A DNA stretch of 56,113 nt, taken from contig CALGJQ010000067.1 of assembly GCA_937928545.1 (NCBI GenBank), forward strand, positions 1 through 56,113, written 5' to 3'. Made by a program: the position numbers and the translations under genes. This DNA is from an uncultured Verrucomicrobiales bacterium (GTDB taxonomy: Bacteria > Verrucomicrobiota > Verrucomicrobiia > Verrucomicrobiales > Akkermansiaceae). Under the pieces are notes generated by a model. The model searched no databases and was not told the DNA's origin. It worked only from the letters and a program-made list of their open reading frames with translations. The stretch's first letter is position 1; each line of letters starts with the position of its first letter. Shown piece by piece: positions 47,149 to 54,615 of the stretch.

Positions 47149-47288
47149 TCCTTCCCGAGGAACATGTCCTCACTCCGTCGAAAATGCAAACCATCTACCC
47201 CACCTCACGGCAAATCTCTCAAGGACACGAAAACTTCTTGCCAAAATCACCATCTCTGGCAAAACGCGCCCGCTGAAAGGCAAAGTGT

Positions 47289-47365
47289 CGGGGCGTAGCG
47301 CAGCTTGGTAGCGCGCTTCACTGGGGGTGAAGAGGTCGCAGGTTCGAATCCTGTCGCCCCGACCA
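47289..47365 (+). tRNA. tRNA-Pro, anticodon GGG
   Basis: This is a 77-nt tRNA with an encoded CCA. The acceptor stem pairs CGGGGCG with CGCCCCG. The anticodon stem is CTTCA/TGAAG and the loop is CTGGGGG, giving the anticodon GGG for CCC and CCU codons. The T arm is GCAGGTTCGAATCCTGT. It is followed at once by a strong terminator. Confidence 0.96.
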
Positions 47366-47370
47366 TTTCA

Positions 47371-47398
47371 AACACCGTTTTTTAACGGTGTTTTTTTT
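47371..47398 (+). terminator. terminator of tRNA-Pro (also behind prepilin peptidase gene)
   Basis: A perfect 9-bp stem (AACACCGTT, 47371-47379; AACGGTGTT, 47384-47392) has a TTTT loop and is followed by eight T in all. On the minus strand it also lies 7 bp past the prepilin peptidase stop, where it may act in the other direction. Confidence 0.92.
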
Positions 47399-47404
47399 CC
47401 CCTC

Positions 47405-48526
47405 CTATCGCAGGCCCGCATAGACGAGATACATCTCCCACAAGCGCCAGCCTCCTAGCACCCAAGTGAGACCTCCCAGGGCCAAGAATGGTCCAAAAGG
47501 CAGCGGCCGACCGAAGCCGACCCGCCCCAAAAACGCCGCTACCAAAGCATAAACACCTGCAGTGAAGAGAGTGAAAAGCACCGCTTGCCACCCCAAAAAG
47601 GCTCCAAGCATCCCCAGCAAGGGAGGATCTCCTCCTCCCATCGCCTCTCGCGGAATGACCACTTGTGCCGCCTTCCCCTCTAAGCTCTCTATCTTGGCAA
47701 TCATGTGCTCTTTTTCATTGATCACAATCCGATCGCTCAGGATCACAACCCGCTCGCTCGCTGTTTTCTTTCCATTCAAGAAGATTTCTGGGCCGTCAAT
47801 CTCGATCCGATCCTTCTTCCGATAGAAGACATCACTCCAGTCGATCTCTTCCTCACCGACCACAAAGCGCAGCTCCTCTTGATCTGTTTCCGGCTCCCGC
47901 AAACGCCAAATTTCAGCCTCCTCCTCAAATTCCATCCGACGTTCTCCGAAGAAAAACTTCCCCAATAAGACCACCAACCCCAGCCCGACCCAACCGACCA
48001 CCAGCCCCAGCAGGGACTGCCCCCCGCCGGCCCAACTGGGCAGCGCGGGCACGGGAGAGCCAATGAAAATCAAAGCCGGAGCCAGCACCGCGCCGATCAG
48101 CCCGATTAAGATCCCCGCGAAGACGAACTTCATCGGAATAATCATGTGCTCGGCATCGATAAAGGAAATCACGACCAGCAAGACACACAGCGCCATCACG
48201 AAGAAAGCCGCGGGATAAGGAACCGGCATTAGCATCCACGCCGCCACAAACAAACCAGCCGTAAGCGCTTCGACGAAGAAATAACGGAAAGCAATCGGAG
48301 CGTGGCATTCCGCACACTTCCCCCGCTGCAGCAACCAGGTCAAAATTGGAAGATTCCGATACCAAGGGATGTCCTTCTTACAATGTGGACAAAACGAACG
48401 CTTCGGGTCGGAAACCCCCAGATCCAGTGGCACTCGGTAAATCACGACATTGAGAAATGAGCCAATAACCGCGCCAATCACAAATGCGATGTAGGGCCAG
48501 ATAGGGAGGGTAGAGTAATCTTCCAT
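47405..48526 (-). CDS. pilD: prepilin peptidase (A24 family) with cytoplasmic insertion
   Basis: PilD cleaves prepilin leaders. The 373 residues have the N-terminal CxxC...CxxC domain (SFCPHCKKDIPW ... GKCAECHAPI) and GSFLNVVIYRVP. The two catalytic aspartates are in FIDAEHMIIP and GGGDPPLLGMLGAFLG. Between the halves is an unusual soluble stretch of about 100 residues (about 200-300; RRMEFEEEAEIWRLREP, DRIVINEKEHMIAKIES). The canonical Lys after the second Asp (GxGDxK) is not present. It is the last gene of the pilus locus. Confidence 0.93.
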   Translation of the reverse strand: MEDYSTLPIWPYIAFVIGAVIGSFLNVVIYRVPLDLGVSDPKRSFCPHCKKDIPWYRNLPILTWLLQRGKCAECHAPIAFRYFFVEALTAGLFVAAWMLMPVPYPAAFFVMALCVLLVVISFIDAEHMIIPMKFVFAGILIGLIGAVLAPALIFIGSPVPALPSWAGGGQSLLGLVVGWVGLGLVVLLGKFFFGERRMEFEEEAEIWRLREPETDQEELRFVVGEEEIDWSDVFYRKKDRIEIDGPEIFLNGKKTASERVVILSDRIVINEKEHMIAKIESLEGKAAQVVIPREAMGGGDPPLLGMLGAFLGWQAVLFTLFTAGVYALVAAFLGRVGFGRPLPFGPFLALGGLTWVLGGWRLWEMYLVYAGLR

Positions 48527-48685
48527 ATTTTCTAAATTCTATCCTTCTCGGCACTTCGGTTAAATAAGATTTTCAGGTTTATTAATTATTCCGAGGGGAA
48601 CATCCCGAGAATTCGGCAACGAAGCCATCGGCTCAGAAAACAAGTGCATCCTACCCGATCCTTTTAAATGGGGATTCGGAGGCCC

Positions 48686-49480
48686 CTATCTACTCCGTCG
48701 AACTAGAAAAAATAAGGCAAAGTTGGCTAGCAGAAGAGTCGAAGGTTCCGGAATGGTGATCACAACCCCTTGAGATTGAACCACAATATCGCCATTGGAG
48801 AAGCCTGAGGAGCTTGAATTCAAGGCAAGGAGCTGGATTCCATCCGATCCATCACTATTTTCGATCCCGACGGATACATCTTCGACGGAATCATATTGGA
48901 GCTGAGCAAATTGGAGTTCGATGTCGTTGGTGGACTCATGCAGAATAATCTCAAAGGTGTTTACCGATGTACTTGGGTTGTCAGCATCGGCCACATCATA
49001 GAACCCTACAATGAACTCTCGCTGCCCCACAGGGCCACTTGTTTGCCGGTAAATTTCTCCTCCTCCTGTTCCCGAAAGTGAATTCGGATTAAGGTCCGTC
49101 CAGTAACCTGCGATAAAATGGTCCAGCTCTTGTCCGAATGTGGGTATAGGCTCCCCGCAGCAGCCGTCCGGTCCGTCGATGGTAAAGCTAATATACCCAT
49201 TGGTGGACACTTCGACTTCACTGTAGGTTTGACCGTAAAATTCAAAGTCGAATCCAATAGCGACGCTAGCCACGGCATCGTCTTCGTCACTAATCCCCAA
49301 GAGAAATCCAAGTCCTCCTTCAGGGATATCCCTCAAATTGTAAGGGATCGGTGTAACGCTATGTCCGAATGAATCGGATGAATTCGTCTCCAATTGCGCG
49401 TGGAGGCTGGGGCAAGCTCCAACCGAAATCAGAAGCAGAAAATGTTGAAAAACAAAATTGCGCTGAACTTTCATCACCAT
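48686..49480 (-). CDS. PEP-CTERM protein
   Basis: This 264-residue secreted protein starts with a signal peptide and ends with IPEPSTLLLANFALFFLVRR, the PEP-CTERM sorting signal recognised by exosortase. The mature part resembles the nidogen-like class (IGFDFEFYGQTYSEVEVSTN, GYISF), a beta-rich extracellular domain. CCGEP holds a vicinal cysteine pair. There is no exosortase gene in the window. It lies between the PilX-like gene and the prepilin peptidase gene; regulation is unknown. Confidence 0.9.
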   Translation of the reverse strand: MVMKVQRNFVFQHFLLLISVGACPSLHAQLETNSSDSFGHSVTPIPYNLRDIPEGGLGFLLGISDEDDAVASVAIGFDFEFYGQTYSEVEVSTNGYISFTIDGPDGCCGEPIPTFGQELDHFIAGYWTDLNPNSLSGTGGGEIYRQTSGPVGQREFIVGFYDVADADNPSTSVNTFEIILHESTNDIELQFAQLQYDSVEDVSVGIENSDGSDGIQLLALNSSSSGFSNGDIVVQSQGVVITIPEPSTLLLANFALFFLVRRSR

Positions 49481-49638
49481 TCGTCGATGCTAAATGATTC
49501 CCCCTAATGAATCAACGATTTTAATTAAGATTTCTTAAGCACTTTGAAGATAGAAGAGGAGTAAACGCTAGCGAAGACATTGTTTGACGACCGGATCGGT
49601 CACCCCCCCCTAAATCCCCCGCCAGCTCACTCGCTGCT

Positions 49639-51261
49639 CTAGTTTCCAGTGAGATGATTTGACTTTTGGTAGGTGGCGCTGCCGCCCTTTAGGTTATGTC
49701 CGCCACCACTGTAGTATGAACCGATCAACTGACTGTATGAGTCAACTTTGGTGATTCCGTAGGGTGTGTAAACCGAGCCGAACCACTTGTTCCGATCGAT
49801 GATGAAATCGCAATGAGATTCCCAATGGACTCTTTTGGCGAGTTCGGGATCGGTTGAGGAGCTGGTAATCAGACTGTAGTTTTGTCCATCTGACGACACG
49901 TAGGTATTCATATCCTTAGCGACCTCGATATTGTTTTTCACAAAGATTTTGATGTCGTGGCTACCAGAAAGATCAAGAAAGAGGTTCATGTTCCTCCCTA
50001 GATCGATGGAATTCAGGTAGTAATTTCCATCTCCGTTTGCAGCGGTTTTTAGATAGAGGCAAGCTCCACCTGCGTCCCACCCTGAATAGAGATTGCAGTA
50101 AGTGCCCGGGTCTATTGAGACTGCCGTATAGTATCCAATGACGACGTCATATCCACCGGGGTTGAACGATTTTGGCGCGGGAAGCGCAAGACCTTGCAGC
50201 CTACTAAGGTCAGGAGCAACGGGCTCTTTAAGATAGCTCGCAGAATTCGGATATGAATTCCCACTGTGTGAGCCAGTAAGATTGATGGAGCCACCGGCAT
50301 AGGCATCACCCTCAACGTATCCATTACCCGAAATACTTCCTCCAGCATAGAGGTTACCGAAGACACAGGCAGATCCTTCGACCTTAATATTACCGGTGGC
50401 ACGAATCTCGACAGGCTCTGAGGAAGTGCCCACAACCGAATAACTAGAGAGTGTAACGTTTCCTTCAAACGAATGAATGTGTCCGCGCACCTGAGCCCGG
50501 CCCCTTACGTAAATATTACCATTAGCAAAAAGCCAGCCGTCGGTGACTTCGGTATATGGAGTTTGAAGATCAATGACGTCATTGGCGTGAATATCACCCG
50601 CAATTCTTCCATAGTAGACCCTCACATCGTCCGAAGCGAAGGTGTCTCCGACCACATCGGCGTAGCGATGACCAAGACTGATGTCACGAGAGAGGATGTC
50701 TCCTTCCACGTCTCCGTAGATCGAAATATTTTTGTCATTAATGACCGCAACATCTCCCTCAACGTTCATGCTGCTTGTGATCGTAAGCGATTCATCGCCA
50801 AAGATAACAAAACCGTCATTGGGAACGGGCGTTTGCCAGTTGAGAGGCCCTCCCGGGATAGGAGGTGGAAGCGGGGTTAAGCCGACTGGCATCGGGACAC
50901 GAGCACGAGCCTCCTTTGCTGTCCCTTCATCCACTACGGAGGTAGCCCAGAATGTTTCAGCGACACGAACGATATCTACCGTCTCCCCTCCCTCGAGGCT
51001 CAGGGTGCGTTCACGTCCGTGCTGCCAGCCTTCATTTTGATAAGCGGTTTGAGCAAAATTTAATCCAGATTCGGCTAGATAGTAAGCACGAGATCCGGCG
51101 TTAGCGGTGAGGTGACTCTGGGTCGAGCTGCTCGTAAGAGAGACCACTGAGGCCCCCACGACGCCTACAACGACGATTGTTCCTACTACACTGACTAGAG
51201 CCGCGCCCTTTCGAGCGCTCTTAGATCGGCGGACCGCAGTGATATTTTTGTTAGTTTTCAT
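49639..51261 (-). CDS. large PilX-like protein with beta-helix repeat
   Basis: This 540-residue protein has a basic N-terminus and one membrane helix (about 20-45, GAALVSVVGTIVVVGVVGAS). It is followed by the PilX N-terminal signature SRAYYLAESGLNFAQTAYQ. The region from about 150 to 350 has short repeats (EGDILSRDISLG, GRIAGDIHANDV, AGGSISGNGYVEGDAYAGGS), as in right-handed beta-helix or bactofilin-like folds. The final ~180 residues are a separate beta-rich region rich in Tyr and Ser. It has no GFTLxE leader; the cleavage type is uncertain. It is large for a minor pilin; a tip adhesin is possible. Confidence 0.72.
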   Translation of the reverse strand: MKTNKNITAVRRSKSARKGAALVSVVGTIVVVGVVGASVVSLTSSSTQSHLTANAGSRAYYLAESGLNFAQTAYQNEGWQHGRERTLSLEGGETVDIVRVAETFWATSVVDEGTAKEARARVPMPVGLTPLPPPIPGGPLNWQTPVPNDGFVIFGDESLTITSSMNVEGDVAVINDKNISIYGDVEGDILSRDISLGHRYADVVGDTFASDDVRVYYGRIAGDIHANDVIDLQTPYTEVTDGWLFANGNIYVRGRAQVRGHIHSFEGNVTLSSYSVVGTSSEPVEIRATGNIKVEGSACVFGNLYAGGSISGNGYVEGDAYAGGSINLTGSHSGNSYPNSASYLKEPVAPDLSRLQGLALPAPKSFNPGGYDVVIGYYTAVSIDPGTYCNLYSGWDAGGACLYLKTAANGDGNYYLNSIDLGRNMNLFLDLSGSHDIKIFVKNNIEVAKDMNTYVSSDGQNYSLITSSSTDPELAKRVHWESHCDFIIDRNKWFGSVYTPYGITKVDSYSQLIGSYYSGGGHNLKGGSATYQKSNHLTGN

Positions 51262-51320
51262 ATGGGTGTTTTTGCTTGCAGAGGGCTAACTGCTAGGAAG
51301 TCTTAACATTGACCATCAGC

Positions 51321-51351
51321 TTATTACAGACTTTTTTAGAAAAAAATGAAT
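51321..51351 (-). promoter_or_regulatory. promoter-like element upstream of PilX-like gene
   Basis: On the minus strand TTCATT (51345-51350), an 18-bp spacer and TAATAA (51321-51326) lie about 60-90 bp before the ATG. The same ATTCATTTTTTT core and spacing occur before the major pilin gene at 54245-54275, so it is probably a shared promoter. Confidence 0.55.
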
Positions 51352-51480
51352 TTTTATTGAACGTTTTAAAAACTTAGATGTCATCTTCGTGAACTGAGGC
51401 GCCATCGGGAAGGAGGATGTTTAACCGAACACCCGTACATTGACTCTCGTTTCAAGGTGTGGCTTGGTGATTGTATCGAT

Positions 51481-51640
51481 GTCCCTAGCGGCAGCCAAAC
51501 AGCTTACAGATGGGACTTAGGGTCTGAACCAGTAGCTCATCCGCGCTGCCGGCGATTTGAAATCAGAAGTATCGTCAGTCCCCTATTCCGAGGGACTTCC
51601 AAAAGGGTCGAGCTCCTCGAGGGAAGACCCGCCATGAGCT
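51481..51640. other. block of inverted repeats, possible structured RNA, in 413-bp gap
   Basis: The gap 51262-51674 has no convincing gene. Within it are several perfect inverted repeats: GTCCC/GGGAC (51481 and 51512), an outer AGCTCAT/ATGAGCT (51534-51540, 51634-51640), GATTT/AAATC (51554-51564), AGTCCC/GGGACT (51577-51582, 51592-51597) and GGGTC/GACCC (51605-51609, 51626-51630). They nest inside the outer pair. Such nesting suggests RNA structure on either strand. I see no c-di-GMP riboswitch core. A small plus frame at 51457-51654 has no family match. Confidence 0.45.
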
Positions 51641-51674
51641 TTGCTAGCAGGTGATTCGCAGAAATAGGACGAGT

Positions 51675-52079
51675 TCATTCCCGAGTCCAGCTTCCTGATG
51701 CGCTGGTAGTCGAGGCTGTGCGAGTCAACGGAACCCCCGTTCTTTCTTGAAAAACAAGGCGTCCCCCAGTCACTGACGCACCTTCAGGAAAGGCGTAATG
51801 AGGTCCAATCGCTCGGTCCACTAAACCATGGGTTATGCTGTCACTCTGCCAGCCGGCCGAAGAAACTTTTTCTTTGGCCCACGTAAACATTTCGCGGGCG
51901 TTTAATTCAGCAATACCGGCATCAACGGCCCGGTCATTTGCGACGTCCTGTATACCTACATATTTGGGGATCGCGATGGCAGCCACAATCCCTAGTAGGG
52001 TGAGGACCGCAATCACCTCGATCAAGGTGAAGCCATTTTTCTTTTTACGCAGTGCTATTCGCATGGAAATTACTTTCAT
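51675..52079 (-). CDS. type IV pilin, second copy
   Basis: This 134-residue prepilin has the leader and helix KKNGFTLIEVIAVLTLLGIV. It is a paralogue of the major pilin at 53699: both continue as AAxAxPKYV and end in (P/A)LTRTAST followed by SGSWTR or PGSWTR. ATG 52079 is chosen as the start; ATG 52064 is also possible. It follows the three minor prepilins. It may be a minor or conditional pilin. Mature Glu+5 is present. Confidence 0.88.
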   Translation of the reverse strand: MKVISMRIALRKKKNGFTLIEVIAVLTLLGIVAAIAIPKYVGIQDVANDRAVDAGIAELNAREMFTWAKEKVSSAGWQSDSITHGLVDRAIGPHYAFPEGASVTGGRLVFQERTGVPLTRTASTTSASGSWTRE

Positions 52080-52176
52080 TTTGAATGAGGGGAACAAGCG
52101 AGGTGAGAAAGTTCGCCCTCTCCAAATTACTTGTTTTTTTAAAAATATCGAAGCCAAGCGGGGCATCTTCGCTTCG

Positions 52177-52665
52177 CTATGGATTGTAGCGAGGATGGAT
52201 CGTCATCGTGTGCGCAACCCCCATACTTCGCTCTGATTGCATCGTTAGGGTGATCGACTCTGCTGTTTTGGAGACTGTGAAGCCGCCGACCTTGCCCAAT
52301 AAAACTGCGGGTTGAAAGCCCGCCTTTGTAAAGTTGAGGTTGGAACCGGTCTGACCGTCCCATGTCACGGTCGTTGTCTCGTCTAAGCGGTCGGGATGGT
52401 CAGATTTCCACTGAATGGTGCGACTATTTGTGAGAATGACACTACCAGCTTCCGCATAGGTCAGCTCCTTGACCAGGCGATTCATCGCGACTTGTATTTT
52501 TTGAGAGTCACTCACAGCGCTGTAGTTGCCGATGGATACCTTGAACATCGTCTCGATCAGCATTGCCGCGACTATCGCAGCTATCCCACTCAGGACTAAT
52601 ACTGCGGTCACCTCAATAAGGGTGAAGCCGGTGCCTCGCTTCCTCTGATTATTCTGAAGTTTCAT
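52177..52665 (-). CDS. minor prepilin (GspJ/PilW-like)
   Basis: This 162-residue prepilin has the leader TGFTLIEVTAVLVLSGIAAI. The mature protein continues with VSDSQKIQVAMNRLVKELTY, the alpha-1C helix pattern of GspJ/PilW minor pilins, and a beta-rich globular domain. It overlaps the preceding gene by one base. No Cys pair is present. Confidence 0.85.
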   Translation of the reverse strand: MKLQNNQRKRGTGFTLIEVTAVLVLSGIAAIVAAMLIETMFKVSIGNYSAVSDSQKIQVAMNRLVKELTYAEAGSVILTNSRTIQWKSDHPDRLDETTTVTWDGQTGSNLNFTKAGFQPAVLLGKVGGFTVSKTAESITLTMQSERSMGVAHTMTIHPRYNP

Positions 52666-53111
52666 TAGCTTGTCGGTGTGGGAAAGAAGAAAGCAGTGAG
52701 TTTTTCGCCACTATTACTGGCTAAGGTGACCTTTAAGACCGATCCTGTTCCTGAGCTAGGTGTGGACTCCACTCCAGCAGAGTCGAAGTTGACCCAACCG
52801 ATGTAGTCTAGATTGTAAGACGCCGAATTTGAAGCAGCGCCATTCGTGATCGTTGTATGCAAGGCGGGCAGATCGATGGGACGAGTCGTATTGTAAAGAT
52901 GCCAGATCGCATCCATCTCGGTCCGGAGATTGTGGGTTGCCGGCATCTTTAGTAAGGCATGTCGACTGCCTTTAAGACCAGAGCCCATCAGAGGGAGTAA
53001 CATCACGATTAAAATCGAAATTAGGACGAGAGCGCCAATCACTTCGATGAGACTGAAGCCATTTCGGCCGCGGAAGGATGCCGGCTGAGATTTGCAAATG
53101 TTCGGTTTCAT
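52665..53111 (-). CDS. minor prepilin (GspI/PilV-like)
   Basis: This 148-residue prepilin has the leader RNGFSLIEVIGALVLISILI with Glu+5. The globular region (LRTEMDAIWHLYNTTR) resembles other small minor pilins of the GspI/PilV type. It overlaps the preceding prepilin by 4 bp and the next by one base, so the three are translated together and probably assemble as a tip complex. Confidence 0.85.
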   Translation of the reverse strand: MKPNICKSQPASFRGRNGFSLIEVIGALVLISILIVMLLPLMGSGLKGSRHALLKMPATHNLRTEMDAIWHLYNTTRPIDLPALHTTITNGAASNSASYNLDYIGWVNFDSAGVESTPSSGTGSVLKVTLASNSGEKLTAFFFPTPTS

Positions 53112-53596
53112 TGGACTAATCCGGTTTCTGCTAAAATGGTAAGGCTTAGACTTTGCCCTCCTTGGGTCAGGGTAATCGTTTGGTGTGCGCTGAGAAGGTT
53201 TCCATTATCGTCCATGGGCCTTCCCCAAGAATCGAAGCGAATGACAGTCCCCGCAGTCGTTGTGACCCCATCTGCCAAAACGCCTTGAGTAGGGGCACCC
53301 CCAGGAATGGGGCGAGGCGTGAACCCAGCTCCGGGAAGAATGATTGGTCCAAGCTCATAGGTAGAGGCGTCGGTGAAAATTAAGCGCCATTGATAAATGT
53401 CAGTTTGGGCTTGAACTTGGGCGTAGGTGATATGAGAGCCTAGGCGATCGACTTCCGCTGCTAAAGCAACATTGGAGGCAGGGAGAACGCTCCTCACACC
53501 CGCCACCAAAACTCCAAGCAAGACGAGGATAGCTATGACCTCGATCAAAGTGAATCCATTGCGTCGGCGAGTGGTGGGTGATTTCAAGGCTGTCAT
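53108..53596 (-). CDS. minor prepilin (GspH/FimT-like)
   Basis: This 162-residue prepilin has leader and helix RRNGFTLIEVIAILVLLGVL. The mature part contains the GspH/FimT pattern RLGSHITYAQVQAQTDIYQW and a TxxGTVIRFDSWGRPM strand region with a beta-rich fold. It is first of the minor set, downstream of the hairpin after the major pilin. It overlaps the next gene by 4 bp. Confidence 0.86.
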   Translation of the reverse strand: MTALKSPTTRRRNGFTLIEVIAILVLLGVLVAGVRSVLPASNVALAAEVDRLGSHITYAQVQAQTDIYQWRLIFTDASTYELGPIILPGAGFTPRPIPGGAPTQGVLADGVTTTAGTVIRFDSWGRPMDDNGNLLSAHQTITLTQGGQSLSLTILAETGLVQ

Positions 53597-53629
53597 TTTG
53601 TGGGATCCTCTCTGGGCGGAAATTGAAAA

Positions 53630-53670
53630 GGGCCGAACTCACGGGATAGTTCCCATTGTGAGTTCGGCCC
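53630..53670 (-). terminator. strong hairpin after major pilin gene
   Basis: A perfect 13-bp stem (GGGCCGAACTCAC, 53630-53642; GTGAGTTCGGCCC, 53658-53670) with a 15-nt loop begins 29 bp after the pilin stop. It is followed on the minus strand by TTTTC. The short T tract suggests partial termination, giving more pilin than minor pilin mRNA. Confidence 0.8.
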
Positions 53671-53698
53671 GGATTAAATTAGATACTCAGAAGGGTGA

Positions 53699-54091
53699 CT
53701 ATCGTGTCCAGCTTCCTGGAGAATCCGCAGTCGAGGCTGTGCGGGTCAGGGCGACGGTTGTCCCCTGGAAGATAATGTTCCCACCAGTTGCGTCTAAACC
53801 TGAGACATCATATTCACCACCAAGAACTTTATCAACAGCGGCGAAGGTTGCTGCATCGTCAACGTATGTCGAGATAACATCCTTACCCCATGTCAATGCT
53901 TCACGGCCATTTAGCTCAGAGATCGCACCATCAATTGCACGCTCTTTAGCAGATGCAGACATATCGACGTATTTTGGTACTGCGACAGCAGCGAGGATTC
54001 CGAGAAGCACGAGAACGGCGATAACCTCAATCAAGGTGAATCCATTCTTCTTCTTCTTTGCTTGTGTAGTTACTTTGGTATTAGTTTTCAT
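53699..54091 (-). CDS. pilA: major type IV pilin
   Basis: ATG 54091 gives 130 residues. The leader is basic and ends in KKKKNG, followed by FTLIEVIAVLVLLGILAAVA with Glu+5. The globular part has 40 or so conserved residues and a C-terminal VALTRTAST...SPGSWTR. No Cys pair (the usual D-region) is seen, as in some T2SS major pseudopilins. Position, own promoter, A-rich leader with CAA repeats and the strong hairpin behind it indicate the high-copy subunit. A T2SS GspG role is an alternative, though PilT favours a pilus. Confidence 0.9.
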   Translation of the reverse strand: MKTNTKVTTQAKKKKNGFTLIEVIAVLVLLGILAAVAVPKYVDMSASAKERAIDGAISELNGREALTWGKDVISTYVDDAATFAAVDKVLGGEYDVSGLDATGGNIIFQGTTVALTRTASTADSPGSWTR

Positions 54092-54214
54092 ATTCGGTTT
54101 TTGTTTTGTTGTTGTTGTTTTTTCGAGCCGGTGAAACTGAGCCGCCAACTCTAAGGAGAATTTTCTTTTCGGTTTATTTATTATTCGGATGCTTTGAATC
54201 CCAACAACGTCGGA

Positions 54215-54275
54215 TTTTTAATTTAAAAAAAGTTGAACGTCAAGTAGTTACCAATGTTTTTCTAAAAAAATGAAT
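54215..54275 (-). promoter_or_regulatory. promoter region of major pilin gene
   Basis: Two candidate promoters lie here on the minus strand. One has TTCATT (54269-54274), an 18-bp spacer and TAACTA (54245-54250), sharing the ATTCATTTTTTT core with the PilX-like gene. The other has TTGACG (54238-54243), 17 bp and TAAAAA (54215-54220). The 5' leader is about 120-150 nt and ends in CAACAACAACAAAACAAAAACC with no Shine-Dalgarno site. Confidence 0.55.
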
Positions 54276-54615
54276 ATTTTATCACCAAAGAAGTCTAAGC
54301 GCGCCGTCGCGAGACTCTCTTTTTTCATTGTAGGTATCTACATTTCTCAGCTGTCGCAGCGACGGAAATTCACGACTTCAGCCCTCCGCTTTTTTTGGTG
54401 TTTGGAGAGGTCATGACCCTAAAAAACTGCAAGAAAACCACTTAGACCCCGAATGAAGCCGCTGAAACAACCTGATTAACGGCTCCCTCCTTATCCTAGA
54501 TCACGAGACTCCAGTTCTTTTTATAATCTCTCGCCCCACAAAGGGATGACCAGTTCCAGCAACGCAGCCATTCCCGCTTCGCAGGACACCTTCAAGCCGC
54601 CGTGGTGGTGGCGAA
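54276..54615. other. non-coding region between pilT and pilin promoter
   Basis: No gene is seen in this part of the 524-bp gap between pilT and the pilin. It holds a perfect 10-bp palindrome, GGTCATGACC (54409-54418), which could be an operator, a hairpin GTCGC-A-GCGAC near 54353-54363, and a lone TATAAT near 54521 on the plus strand without a matching -35. I see no terminator for pilT with a T tract. Confidence 0.5.

Noticed and set aside
49592..49620. Run of eight C considered as a phase-variable switch
   Set aside because: It is between genes, not in a reading frame; a role in promoter spacing is not supported.
51457..51654. 65-codon plus-strand reading frame in the 413-bp gap
   Set aside because: No family match, no promoter or ribosome site, and it covers the inverted repeats.
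51481..51675. c-di-GMP-I riboswitch upstream of the PilX-like gene
   Set aside because: GCAAAGC occurs on the minus strand but the GGGCAAACC half and the conserved loops are missing.
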